From Labyrinthula sp. Ha (Eukaryota > Sar > Bigyra > Labyrinthulida > Labyrinthulaceae): DNA of 64,000 nucleotides. Position 1 is the first letter of the stretch. Each line of letters begins with the position of its first letter. Below the pieces are notes generated by a model. That model searched no databases. It worked only from the letters and a program-made list of their open reading frames with translations, and was not told the origin of the DNA. This document shows, one piece after another, positions 10,272-21,213 of the stretch. A program made the translations under genes and the position numbers. The stretch lies in assembly GCA_015227615.1 (NCBI GenBank), contig JAALGZ010000073.1, positions 1 through 64,000 of the forward strand. The letters run 5' to 3'.

Positions 10272-13200
10272 TCATTGATAATTTATCAATAAGACATTAC
10301 TCCATATTTTTCTTGTTGATTGATTCTGATAATTCCCAAAATATTTTGATGATTACTGATAATCATTAATAATCTATAAAGATGTGGGCCACATGGATAA
10401 AATTAAATGATTTTTTGATGCGTTAGATTATTAATAGGTTTTGATAATTTAGTCATTCCGTAACTTCTTAATAAAATTACATAATATTTTGTTTAGGTTC
10501 GTAGAAACCTCGTACAAGGAAACATAAGGAAGGGAATATACCTAAGCAAAGACTAGGAGTTAAGAGACATACTTTACATAGTTCAAAAGTTCTTTGTTTG
10601 AACAGTATATTTATTTTAGTCTTAAAGTATTTTAAATAAAGCAAGAGGAATAAATAGTTGTGATTTAGCAACATGGAAACGAATGAGGAATGTAGACAAA
10701 GAAATATCCCTATCTCGAGTCCAAATTTGCTTAATTAAGAGTTGGATACATATGTCAAGAGCTTTTTAAAATAATTATTAGGTTATGTGATATAGTTTAG
10801 GCTGTAAACTACTTAATTTCATGTGCAGTACCAAATACCACCAAAATATAGCTCTTTCCTTTTATATCAACAAGAAAACAAAGAAGAAGAAGGTTACACC
10901 GCCTCTGTAAACTGTCAAGGTTATTTTTCATATTCAAGTTACATCTAGTAGTAAACAATAGCGTTTTTTGTTTTTGTTAATACGAGGTGATGAAAACTTT
11001 ATCAACATTTTTTTTGAAAAATGTAGTAGTATAGCCATATAATCAAAAATAACATTTCAGCTGTTCTATAAAGTTCAAAAATTTTGCAAACAATACCTAG
11101 TGCTTACTCACATGAAAATATATGGTTTTAAAACAATAAATATACATAGAAACCATAATTATTGCAAAAAATAACGTATGTAGTATTTCGCAGTTTTTGT
11201 CACGAAAACTTCCTCAAATTTAATACTATCACCCACAATGTATTTCACACTGAATAAACCTTTTCAACAATGTGTTTTGTCAAGGTATTTGATAAGGATG
11301 AGTACTTTAAACCCTAATAATGGCTAATTTTAAGGGTCCTTTTCACTAAGTTTACAGATCTATAAAAAAACATACATTCAAACGTAACATCACGAAGAAC
11401 AACTCTATAGATGATCGTATTCTTATCAGACCCTAAGAATTTACTATAGCTGGCTTCTAAAACCATATCTCAGGATGTCTGTTCTCTAGTTAATTGTAAC
11501 TGAGCTAAACTTCACTCAGAAAAGTCAAATGATGAAAAATTGCACATCTCAAAATACGAAATCACTCAGTTATCCTATAATCCTATAAATTTTTATAGTA
11601 GGGAGTCCCGAACAGCTAAAAAACATGACCTTTAACCTTTAATTCTGTATTTTAGGGTATTTTTAATGTTTTTAAGTCGATATTGGGCTTAAATGCTGTC
11701 TTAATAAAATTCAATCCGTGTAATACCTCAAGAAATACCTGTATAGAGACCAAACAAACCTCAGCAGTCAAAAGAATGAGTGAACTTGTGTCTAGAAACA
11801 AGTTTTTTCGAGAATTGGAGTATTCTGTATAGAGTTCCTAACAATGTATCCTATTTCCAAGATCTCAGAAACTCTGAAAAAGGATACCCTTAAATGCCAA
11901 ATATTCCCGAATGACCAATACAGAGTAACGAAGTGCTATAAAAATTGTTTCCACCTCAAGGAATGGATGATTTAGGGATCCTTCGAATTTTATTTTAAAA
12001 AGCTCCAAGAACTTGCCTGTTAATCACAGCTAATCTTTTTTACCATTATTTAATTTTATTATCAAATCAACTTTAAAATAAACAAGATAGAGCTTTTGAT
12101 TGCTCGATAACCACAAAATTGAATTTAAACCTTATCTAAGACCTATTTTTAAAAACTTATAAAAAAAATAAAGTTTAAAGCTTTCACTAATTTCAATTTT
12201 AAGAATCTCTGTCAACTTGGTGCAAACTCAAATATAAAAATATATGTTATTTTAACTATGCACCTGTTAGAATGCTGAAAAGCGCATATCAGCTAAAAGA
12301 AAAGTTATTATTAAAAATAAAAAGGTAATACATTGTTAGTCTTCGAAAAAAGTCGTGCTGTGGTCATTTTTCTGCTGCATTTTTGAAAGAAAGTAATACT
12401 TTTATTTTAACAAGTTGAACAATTCTCTCTTAGTTAAAAAAAACGTTACCGATGTAACTTTGAAGGAAAAACATTAATTCTTGTTGCTGATGTTTGTATA
12501 TTGTTACTCTATGTTTAACTTATTTAAGAACTCTCCTACTTTTTGATATCTAGATCGTTCTCTTATACTGCACTAAGCCTAAAACTCTATTACCCTCAAT
12601 CCAATAAAGTCAAAAGCCAAGAAATAATCTCTTTTAATGAATACAGTTTCCTCTTAGTTCTTCCACACTATTAAGAGCCATGAAAACTCCGGTATTTTTC
12701 TATTTGGCATAACTCTCTTTGACATAAGCTCTCCACTTTTTTCCAATATCTTCGAGTTGAACGATGAAATTTGAAAGATCTTTACCTGAAATAAAAAAAG
12801 AAGAAGAAACCAAGAGCTACCTGGCATATTTTCTTACGGTATTTATATTTTAGGTTATGTTTCTTAGAAGGTAAGATATTGAAGGTTCTTCCGAGAAGAA
12901 TACTGATGCTTTATAAGAAATCTTGAGAACAATTGGTGAAAAATCAACTTGGTTTTGCTATAAAAATTCTTTCTTAATAGCGGCGTTGGAGTTACGAGAC
13001 AACAGGAAAAGCATAACTAGACTCTTTGAAACAAATCTTAAACCAGTTAGAAAAAACTAATGGGCTATTCAAATCTTTCAATACCTCAATTTACCAGAGT
13101 AATTAAATTAAGTGATGGGAAAGCCATCTGGTATAATAAAATGCTTCTACAGGAAGAAAATTGTTATCCTAATTGGAAGCCTAGAATAACAAAAATTCTT

Positions 13201-13920
13201 ACTTGTGTTGAGAAAAAAAAATGAACGAGAGTGAATGAGACCTGAAGCTAGGATTAAACGGCTGAGAAAATAAAATATGACGTATAAAACTTTCCTGGGG
13301 AGGATGAACACAAGAGAATGTGTGAGATTATAATACGAGATTAAAGCTATTCTTAAGGTTTTTAGCTTTTTAGTGCAGGATTTCTTTCTTTCTATCTATA
13401 GAAAAATATTTTTTCGTAATTTCTACTTGTCTACCAAGCAAAACTAATAATAATTAAACATCATTTTGAAAGTTCAGCACAAAAATCTAAAATTATTCTT
13501 AAAAAATTTTTTAGTGTCATCTGAGTTCACCTTGTCAATTTTCTTTGCTTTAGCCCAAACTTACCTTTTCTTCCCTCAATCAAACATGTTTCCCAGACAA
13601 CTCAGCTAAGCAAAATCTCCGACAAGTAGAAGACAACTAGCCTTCAACTTTCAGAGAATAAGTGATTATTTGCTCATTTCTATATACCATTTGTATTTCT
13701 ATGACCACTGCGTTTTTTCACACGAGGAGTTTTCTGTGGAATTCTTTGGTTTTTGCTTTAATCAGGAAGAGAGAATTTTGTGTCTGTTGAGTTTGACAAC
13801 CGATACCGGTACGTATCGGTACATATGTAAGCTCTGTTTCCTCAAAGATTACTCCATTTAACGATAAGACTTCTATTTTGTGTACCGTTAACTATCATTA
13901 TTCACGAAACAAAAAAAACC
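10255..13920 (+). mobile_element. Decayed hAT-like repeat, copy C2 (unit 1)
   Basis: Begins with a TAGGGGTGTT terminus, continues with the shared 1.9 kb C segment (about 10,830-12,600), and carries a very degenerate hAT dimerisation tail at about 13,200-13,336 (KTFLGRMNTRE against KTFMTRTNARE in C1). It ends in a CGTTAAC-type cluster at 13,795-13,905. At about 12,715-12,790 the minus strand encodes DLSNFIVQLEDIGKKWRAYV, kept in unit 2, whose source is unknown. No intact gene. Confidence 0.5.
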
Positions 13921-15248
13921 TAACAGGGATAGAATTTATCTAGCTTAGGATTCTAAAGGCGACCCTCAACTGATTGTTCGAATTATTTCATTGGTTAGAA
14001 TAAGTAACCAAAAGTATAATTCACAAATAAGTAAGAGAAAAAGTGATCCAGAAATAGAAGATATTACGGTGGGCCACATGACTAACTAAAGCATAAGGAT
14101 AGCAGTAGTATACATATATGAGAAGAAAATTAATCCAGACAATATACATACAACTTTAAACCTTATCAATAATAACTCATAATCAGTCTAGAGGCGTTCT
14201 AGGATAAAGCCGTTATAAGCTCTTGAGCATTGAAGATTACCATGTAAAATTGTGACTAGTGATGCCGTATCCGAGGACAGTGAGTGAAATAAAAGGAACT
14301 CGTAAAGGGAGATGTATAAATACTATTTGGTTATACATTGAATAGAATATTTAGCCCTTGTTAGTACGTGCCTTAATATCATGTGGAATATATGGGAACA
14401 ACAATAGTCATGTTAGCACTGCAAGCAAAGGCAGCAAAACAGAAGCTAGATCATATTTTAATCAGGAATAGAATGATTTGAAATAAATATTTTGAATATA
14501 ATAACACTATTTAGTTCTATATTTAAACCCCACATCGTGTATGAAGTGATATAAAAGAAATTGACTCATACATGAGTGTGACTTCCAAAGTTACAGCTTA
14601 ACTAATAAATTAAAATCTAAAGGAAAAATATTAAGAATGCTTAACTTCACATAACTTAGCTCCTTAAAGGTGGTGGTACCTTTGTATTTATGTGGAAAGA
14701 TTGTAACATTCTTTGTCATGATCGCGAATGCTTTGATGAATTTAATACTTGGTGAAAACATGCTAGGATGCACTTCTAACATATCAAAAGAGTATTATTA
14801 AGAAAATAACAGAAATTACAGATCTTTTTGTGTTTGAATAATAAGATTTACAAGAGACAGCATCTAAGTGCAATGATCCAGTGGAAATTTGGAACTAATA
14901 CTTTAAATCGTGTGTAAAATTAAAATGATGGATCTTGGGCTTATTTTAATTTTAAGAAATAGTTCCGAACAGAAACTCCTAATGGCAAGAAAGTAACTTG
15001 AAAGATCTACAAGTTATTTGAATATACCAAATTATTGCAAAAGTTGGAAGAATTATTTATGGTTGTTCATAACCCAAGAGAAGTTATTGCGCCTGAGATT
15101 ATGGTATCTTAATTGATATATTTTGCTAAGAATTTTAATTTTCTATGCTTTAAGCAGAAGTTGTTGTCTTGTTTGGCAGATCAGAAGGCATTATATATAT
15201 TTTTTGGTCTCTGTTGACTATTCTTATATATATATATTGCCCAGTATT
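13921..15248. other. Spacer segment F, no gene seen
   Basis: AT-rich, diverged by roughly 15% from 36,386-37,720 in unit 2. It has only short scattered open frames, not conserved between the two units. A TA dinucleotide run lies at about 15,222-15,238 just before the LINE insertion. Confidence 0.5.
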
Positions 15249-15259
15249 TAAGATTCGTT
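15249..15259 (+). repeat. Target-site duplication, 5' side of LINE
   Basis: TAAGATTCGTT, matching TAAGATCCGTT at 19,359-19,369 in ten of eleven bases. Unit 2 carries a single uninterrupted site here (TTTAAGATTAGATGCAAC near 37,720). Confidence 0.8.
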
Positions 15260-15539
15260 AAATTTGGACACGAATCAAGAAAAAACAGTTATATGTCCAT
15301 GCCTCAACGGTGCTGCTTGACTTCGACCTCTATGGAAAGTCTAGAGCGTGCAACCTAGTGCGAACAGAGACTACTTGTAGTTTCTGTGAACTTAGGTGGT
15401 CTTACTACAACAAAACTTTTCCTTTTAGGAGAAAAAAACCAACAACTGTCAATTTTGATGTTGCAAGGATTACATGTAATCGGCTACAAGATGTTGATGG
15501 AAAAGGTAAAAATCAGAAACAGCAAAGGTAAATAATTTT

Positions 15540-16118
15540 TTCTCAAAACCGCCTACTGGAGCTGCATGCGTAGCGTCCTACTTGGCTGAAGAACTTGCTT
15601 GCAACGTTTCTACAGTTCAAAGTACTAGCGACAGGACCCTGAAAGTAGTTATCCAAGGTACCGGCAAGAAAAAGATTAGTGTGGTGAACTGATATGCCCC
15701 ACATTGTGGATTGGGTAGGGAAGCCTACAGAAACTTCCTAAAAGAACTGAATGTAGTAACGAAGAATCTGAACAAGAGAAGAACGTTACTTTTAGGCGGG
15801 GATTTCAATGCACCAGTGAGTTGAGTGCCGCTGAAGAAGGAAGGTAAGTTGGGGTTCTCAAGAGGAAGTAATTTGAATGTAAAGCTGCTGTAAGGTTGGC
15901 TAAAACTTAAATGGTACACGATCATTAACCACAAACATGTAACTGGGAAGAAGGGATCGAAAAAGCACGGACCATTCTATTCCCGATATGATAATACGAA
16001 GATATCGGAAATCGACTTCTTCATCACAAACAAACCAGAAAGAATTTACCTGTTTAAACCAAGACGTGACATCAGTAACTGGATCTGGCAGAAAGAGAAA
16101 TTTGACCATGTTGCTATT
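15540..16118 (+). pseudogene. LINE endonuclease domain remnant
   Basis: Contains VASYLAEELACNVSTVQST, SDRTLKVVI, KISVVN-stop-YAPHCG and RRTLLLGGDFNA, followed after a gap by ISEIDFFITNKP and KFDHVAIM. These correspond to the N-Y-A-P, G-D-F-N and S-D-H motifs of apurinic-type LINE endonucleases, which nick the target. The N-terminal E-T-K motif is not visible. An upstream frame (15,310-15,531) may be its decayed beginning. Confidence 0.65.
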
Positions 16119-18219
16119 ATGGTAGAACTGAGGAAATTCAACAGAGGCAAGAAAAGATGGGAAAAAGTACCCCAGAAAGACCTCTCTAAACTCCTTTCAA
16201 ATAAACAACTTGCACAACAGCTGGATCATAAGATTACTCTGGAGCTCCTAAAATTAAAAGAGGAAGAAAGAGATTACGAAACCTTGACACAGATTGTTCC
16301 AAAGTTGGTAGAAGACCTTGTACCTGAGCAAAGCAACAGCACGGTAGAACAAAGAACGTCCGATCAAACACGAGAACTGCTACGAAGAAAGAACCCACTC
16401 TGGGATATATCCACAGTGAGAGAAAGAAAGGAGCTAGTCAACGCAGTAAAAAGAAGTGCAAGGAAAGACAAAAGGGACTGGTACCGAGAAACTGCTAGCA
16501 GAATACAGCTACTGTTCGAGCGAAACTGCACAAGAGAAGCGTACGCACTGCTGAATCTGGTAAAACCAACAACGAAGACATATGCCCGGATCACTAAAGA
16601 TGATAAAGGAAATAAAGTAGATACGTGCCAGAGGTTGAAAGTACTCAGTGACTATATAGCCAGCCAACAACTTCCACCAATATCGAAAATACAACTGATC
16701 CAAGAAGAAAGGATGCATTACTGTAGACCAATATATGAACCGGTTATAGAGGAACACATAAACTTAAATCCTCCAACAATGGATGAAGTCATGATATGCA
16801 TAAGACAGCTAAAGAATAAACGAGTCGCAGGTGTTGACTGTATCGACAACGAAGTGTTGAAGTCATCACCAGCAATCCAGAAAGTTCTACTAAGAGACAT
16901 TCAAGAGTTCTTCAGGAAAACAGCATTAAGCCAAAGAATTAAGAAGCAATTCTGATTTGGGGAAATTATTCATATCTACAAACAAAAAGGAGAAAAGAAT
17001 TCACCTGGATCATAAAGGCCCATAGCACTCTTGAACACAGCCTTCAAATTAACAACGAAAATAATCCACAATCGACTTCAACCAATTATCAATAAACTAT
17101 TTTCTTATCAAGCAGGTTTTAGATCAGGACACTCAACAATAAACAAAATTGAAATCCTAAACAATATTGTGAAGAAAAAACTGCTGCAGAGCACAAAACT
17201 GAAACTTCTCTTCATTGACTTTCAAAAGGCTTTTGACTCTGTTAACCATGACTTCGTACAACTGTCGTTGAAGGAGCATGGAGTTCCTAGCAAACTCGGG
17301 AAACTTATCCGAGTATTATATAAAAATGCTACAGTCAAAGTCTCAGAAGGGAAACATATGTCCAAAGTGGTACACTTGAGAAGAGAAGTACTTAAAGGAG
17401 ACTCACTTTCTCCTGCTATATTCATACTGGTGCCAAACTCTAAGAGAAAAAGGATAAATAAAAATACCTTGGCAAACGTAGAAGTAGCAGGAAACATCTT
17501 TAACTATCTCGCTTTTGCGGATGACCTGGTTGCACTCTGTGAAAATAGCGACCAAATAAGTTCCTTCATTGAACAACTCTACAAACTTGAATCCCACTCT
17601 GATCTAAGAATAAACTTGAGTAAAACAAAAATACTATTAACAGACGGAGGATACTCTTTTACAGGACAAATACCAGATAAACCATGAATAAACTCCTCGC
17701 CAACTTTTTCTGCGAAAAGTGCCAAGGATACTTCCATAGAGAATAGTCTCTAAAGGAACACCTTAGAAGCCGATTTTGCAATGGAAGTTTAAACCGAAGA
17801 AGAGCAGGAAAGTTAGCTGTCAAAGATACCAAATATATTGCTCAAAAGATGCTGCAAATAGTTGCTGAACCAATAACGACGTTAGGAGAAGAAGTCCACC
17901 CAGTAAAAGAAATGAAGTATTTAGGCGTGGTCTTTAACTCCACTGGAATAGCGCAAGAACATGTGCTGTCTAACTTGGACAAGTGCGAAGCAAGACTTAT
18001 TAAATACAGGGACATACTCTCCTGCGACACCCTGACCAGAAAAGTAAAGAGACAACTTGCACGCAGCATGGTCTTAGCTCCTGGAATATATAACCTCGCA
18101 AACTGGCCCCTAAACAATGATATAAAAAAGAAGTTAAAATTCTTGACAAGGAAAATAAACTCCATCTTGAACAACGTGCCAATCCAAGAATATAGGTTCT
18201 GTGAAGGTGACTTGGACAT
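16119..18219 (+). pseudogene. LINE reverse transcriptase with embedded zinc finger
   Basis: The linker region (16,119-16,780) leads into RT fingers (KNKRVAGVDCIDNEVL) and, across stops, into RPIALLNTAFKL and AGFRSGHST. Motif A is FIDFQKAFDSVNH (Asp codon 17,217-17,219), motif B region GDSLSPAIF, motif C FADD (17,514-17,525), motif D SKTK (17,619-17,630) and motif E KYLGV (17,915-17,929). The catalytic aspartates are intact. About 95 codons separate motifs D and E, where 20-30 are usual. The extra part contains a C-x2-C-x12-H-x5-C finger (17,711-17,779), with a stop inside it. The thumb follows to about 18,219 (VLAPGIYNLANWPL). The remainder to about 18,620 is proline-rich and broken. Confidence 0.75.
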
Positions 18220-19358
18220 CTAAAAGATCTTTCTTGAACAGAGAAGAAAATATGTAGAGGCAAATGATGCAACAGCCGACACACAAGTTCATATTCTTCG
18301 AGAAGCTGGAATAAACAACCATCTAGAACCGAAAGACCCAAAATATATATCCCCCACTGAAGCATATCGAAAACTTGGTATAGAATAACAAGAATATATC
18401 GATTCTGTACCGCCCATCTAAAATCCACCAAGACACGGACCACCCCAACCAAAACGCCTAAGGAGAACCTACAACGTACCGGGCACAGGATCAAGAACAC
18501 CAAGCAAATAAAACTATCTGGAACAAGCAGCGAGATATCGTGGAACCGCACCAGCTAACATAAGCCCTTTGACCTATGTGCAAGAACTACTTGGGCTCAC
18601 TGGAACATCCATATCCTGAACCTGGAACCTAAACATTCAGCAACTGCAACCAAAAAATATTATAACCCCAACCAATAAAGTGAACACAGCTCCCTTCTCC
18701 CCCAAGATACAGCCTGAATGGACCTCCCAACCTCCCTAACTCCATCCCTGCCCAGAACATCTGAAAAGCCAAAACATCCGAAATCCACTCCCTGACCCTG
18801 AAACCAGCTGGAACCTTAAAGATACACCTCACCGATATCCCTAAAAGTAAAAAAAAACATAAAAACTCACCCCTTGCAGCCTTGGATAGATCCAGCTAAA
18901 ACCCCGATGCACCAGAAACCCTCAGAATCCTCAGCTTACCACCTTCTGGATAAAATCAGCTCAAATCGTTTCAAATCTTGTTCAAACATCCATCATATGT
19001 GTCTTTGCAACCCTCAGGAGCATTATTAACATTTACTAGCATTTGCTTCGGCCTCCTTGGCTCGGCGGAAAACAAACTCAATCCTTTTGCAATTTTGATT
19101 GATTTTGGATTGAGATTTTGGGAAATCAATATTTTGGGAAATCAAGTATGAATAATCTAGAGTAAGGCAACCTTGGGCGAATGAAATCAGGTATCCTGGA
19201 AAACTAACCAATAAGAACCAGAGAAAAGGGCAAGATATCCATAGTAACAAGAAGCATAGTAAGCAGAATAACTGAACCTCGATAGGTTAAGAGAGTAGTA
19301 AGTACCAGGCTCGCAGAAAGTTAGGCCACTAGGCCCATTTAATCCTTAACTAACTACC

Positions 19359-19369
19359 TAAGATCCGTT
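19359..19369 (+). repeat. Target-site duplication, 3' side of LINE
   Basis: TAAGATCCGTT; partner of 15,249-15,259. Confidence 0.8.
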
Positions 19370-21213
19370 GCAACTAAGAACGACATTTGACTGGAGTATG
19401 GGTAATCTAGTACACGCACAATTGAGTGCATAGTACAGATCTAGTTTGACATCATACTTTAGCGAAAGGTTATTAGACAGATAAAAGACACTTTTAGCTC
19501 ATCTAAAAAGTATAAAAAGAATGCTTAATTAGATTTAAAAAGTCTACTTTAGGGAAGCATAGCTGACAGAAATTGTTATCTGTGCGGTTCCAATATATAA
19601 TCATATGCCTATGAATTGAAAGGGAAAAGGATGAATTAATTTTATTTAATACTCATTAACCTATTTTTATATAAGAGTAAACATCCACTGTTACAGAAAG
19701 ATATTTTTCTTAAGAAATGTAAACTCAAGAGTAGTTCTCTAGTCGCCTATCTTTGCTCGTAAGTGCAAGTTTTTGCCATCTAGGTAGCTTTATTGTTCTC
19801 TAAATAGTAAGAAATAAATACAGTTTTCTTGTGTTGAGGTTCTGGAATTAAACTATTGAAGAAAAACACCCTCTTATAATAGTTTTCACTGACTTCAAAG
19901 AAACCACACAGAAATAGTCATAAGAAGAATCAATACTATTTTCTCATTCAATATATGACCAATTATCTAAGTTAGGAGTGAAAAAACACTTACACAACGT
20001 TTTCTTCTCGCATAAATAAATATTGGAAATGTATATAACGCGCTGAAAACACCATTTTCATACCTAAGATCAACTCGAAAATACTAAGAAGTTTGCACAT
20101 ATGGCACTGTAGAGAGTGCATATCTATGATGTTTGCCTCGCATTATACTCCATTACTCGTTTTAAAGGAATTTATCAGCTAAGAATTAAACTTTTAATTT
20201 CATTTATTGACTTCAAAAGGAAAATCTAAGCTAAATCCAACTTAGCATCAGTATTTTCACTTAAATTTTATCAGGCTATATCACAAAGATATAAATGAGT
20301 TTGTGGTTCAACACTCTTTTTGATTTGATTGGCTCGGCCTCTGCAGGTATGTTTTCTCTTTTAAAAAGTTAAGAGTATACACATCTAGGCTAATAGAGTT
20401 TTTGAATGTAAGATGATTTTGTTTGAGAAATTATTACTATATTATTCAGAGCTCTCTTCCTCTTAAGAAATGTCTAACCTCCGTTCTTATTAACTACCAT
20501 TAACCACTCTGCTAAATTCTGTGACTTTTCAAATATCAACCAGGATAGTAACTATTTTGTCAGCTACTATCTCGATGCTACAGACTAGGTTGATAACATT
20601 GACTAAAGTCCTTGTAGAACAGTTGTAAGGTTAAATGGATTTGCCTACATTGATAGATCATTTTATACAACCAAGGTCTTACCTTGCTTAAATGGCAGTA
20701 CGCTGCGAAAGTATAAAGTGCGGCCTCAAGTTTAAAAAATGAACTTTTACCATTTTCTTGAATGGGGGAATTCGAAGAGTGTTCAATTGTCTTGTGAATG
20801 CGTGAAAGGATAATCCCATATTAATGGGAACAATTGCACACAAAACAAAAAAGAAAGGATATTACAGTTGAAACATTACTAGACTCTTAAGCAATGTATT
20901 TATCTCAAGCCTATGAAGTATCAGTCCTATTAGCCGTTTCGGCCTCTCTTGTGCTCGAAACCAAGACCTTGATTCAAAAAATACATTTTGCGGGTTTTCA
21001 GCCGTAAATAGCTGGAAGAATTGCAAATTTCCATTCTCCACTTTTGTTCTATTCATATGCTCAATGATTAAATATCCTTGTATTATGAGCTAAACCTGAA
21101 ATAGAAATATTTATTACATAAGATCATTAAATACACTCAAACTATAGATACAATATAAAACAGATTTTGCAATTTAATTATTGCTCAACTGAATAAAATT
21201 AACAATACCGAAA
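19370..21213. other. Spacer segment G between LINE and ROCO copy 2, no gene seen
   Basis: Matches 37,726-39,577 upstream of copy 3's 3' end. It includes the region just downstream of the ROCO stop codon, so it probably holds the ROCO 3' UTR and polyadenylation site. A minus-strand frame at 20,862-21,056 is only partly kept in unit 2 (39,084-39,335), so I do not call it a gene. Confidence 0.5.

Larger units (their letters stand above)
15260..19358 (+). mobile_element. Non-LTR retrotransposon (LINE, RTE-like), full-length or nearly so, dead
   Basis: A 4.1 kb insertion absent from the matching site of unit 2 and flanked by 11 bp direct repeats. In plus-strand order it shows an endonuclease remnant (YAPHCGLG, LLLGGDFNAPV, then IDFFITNKP and FDHVAIM), a linker, a reverse transcriptase (FIDFQKAFDSVNH, GDSLSP, FADDLVALCEN, SKTK, KYLGV) and a C-terminal region. 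The 3' end has no poly-A. The apurinic endonuclease fused to this RT fits the RTE-like group, but clade is uncertain. At least five in-frame stops (near 15,691, 15,824, 16,953, 17,010, 17,685) make it inactive. Confidence 0.85.

Noticed and set aside
15222-15238. TA-repeat run as a microsatellite or origin-like element
   Set aside because: Too short and absent from unit 2; ordinary for DNA this AT-rich.
17842-18551. Long minus-strand frames (125 and 183 codons)
   Set aside because: Antisense to the LINE reverse transcriptase thumb and C-terminal part, which has clear RT motifs on the plus strand.
20862-21056. Minus-strand frame just downstream of ROCO copy 2, possible extra exon
   Set aside because: The ROCO stop codon is shared by copies 2 and 3, and this frame is only partly kept at 39,084-39,335, so it is more likely 3' UTR or spacer.
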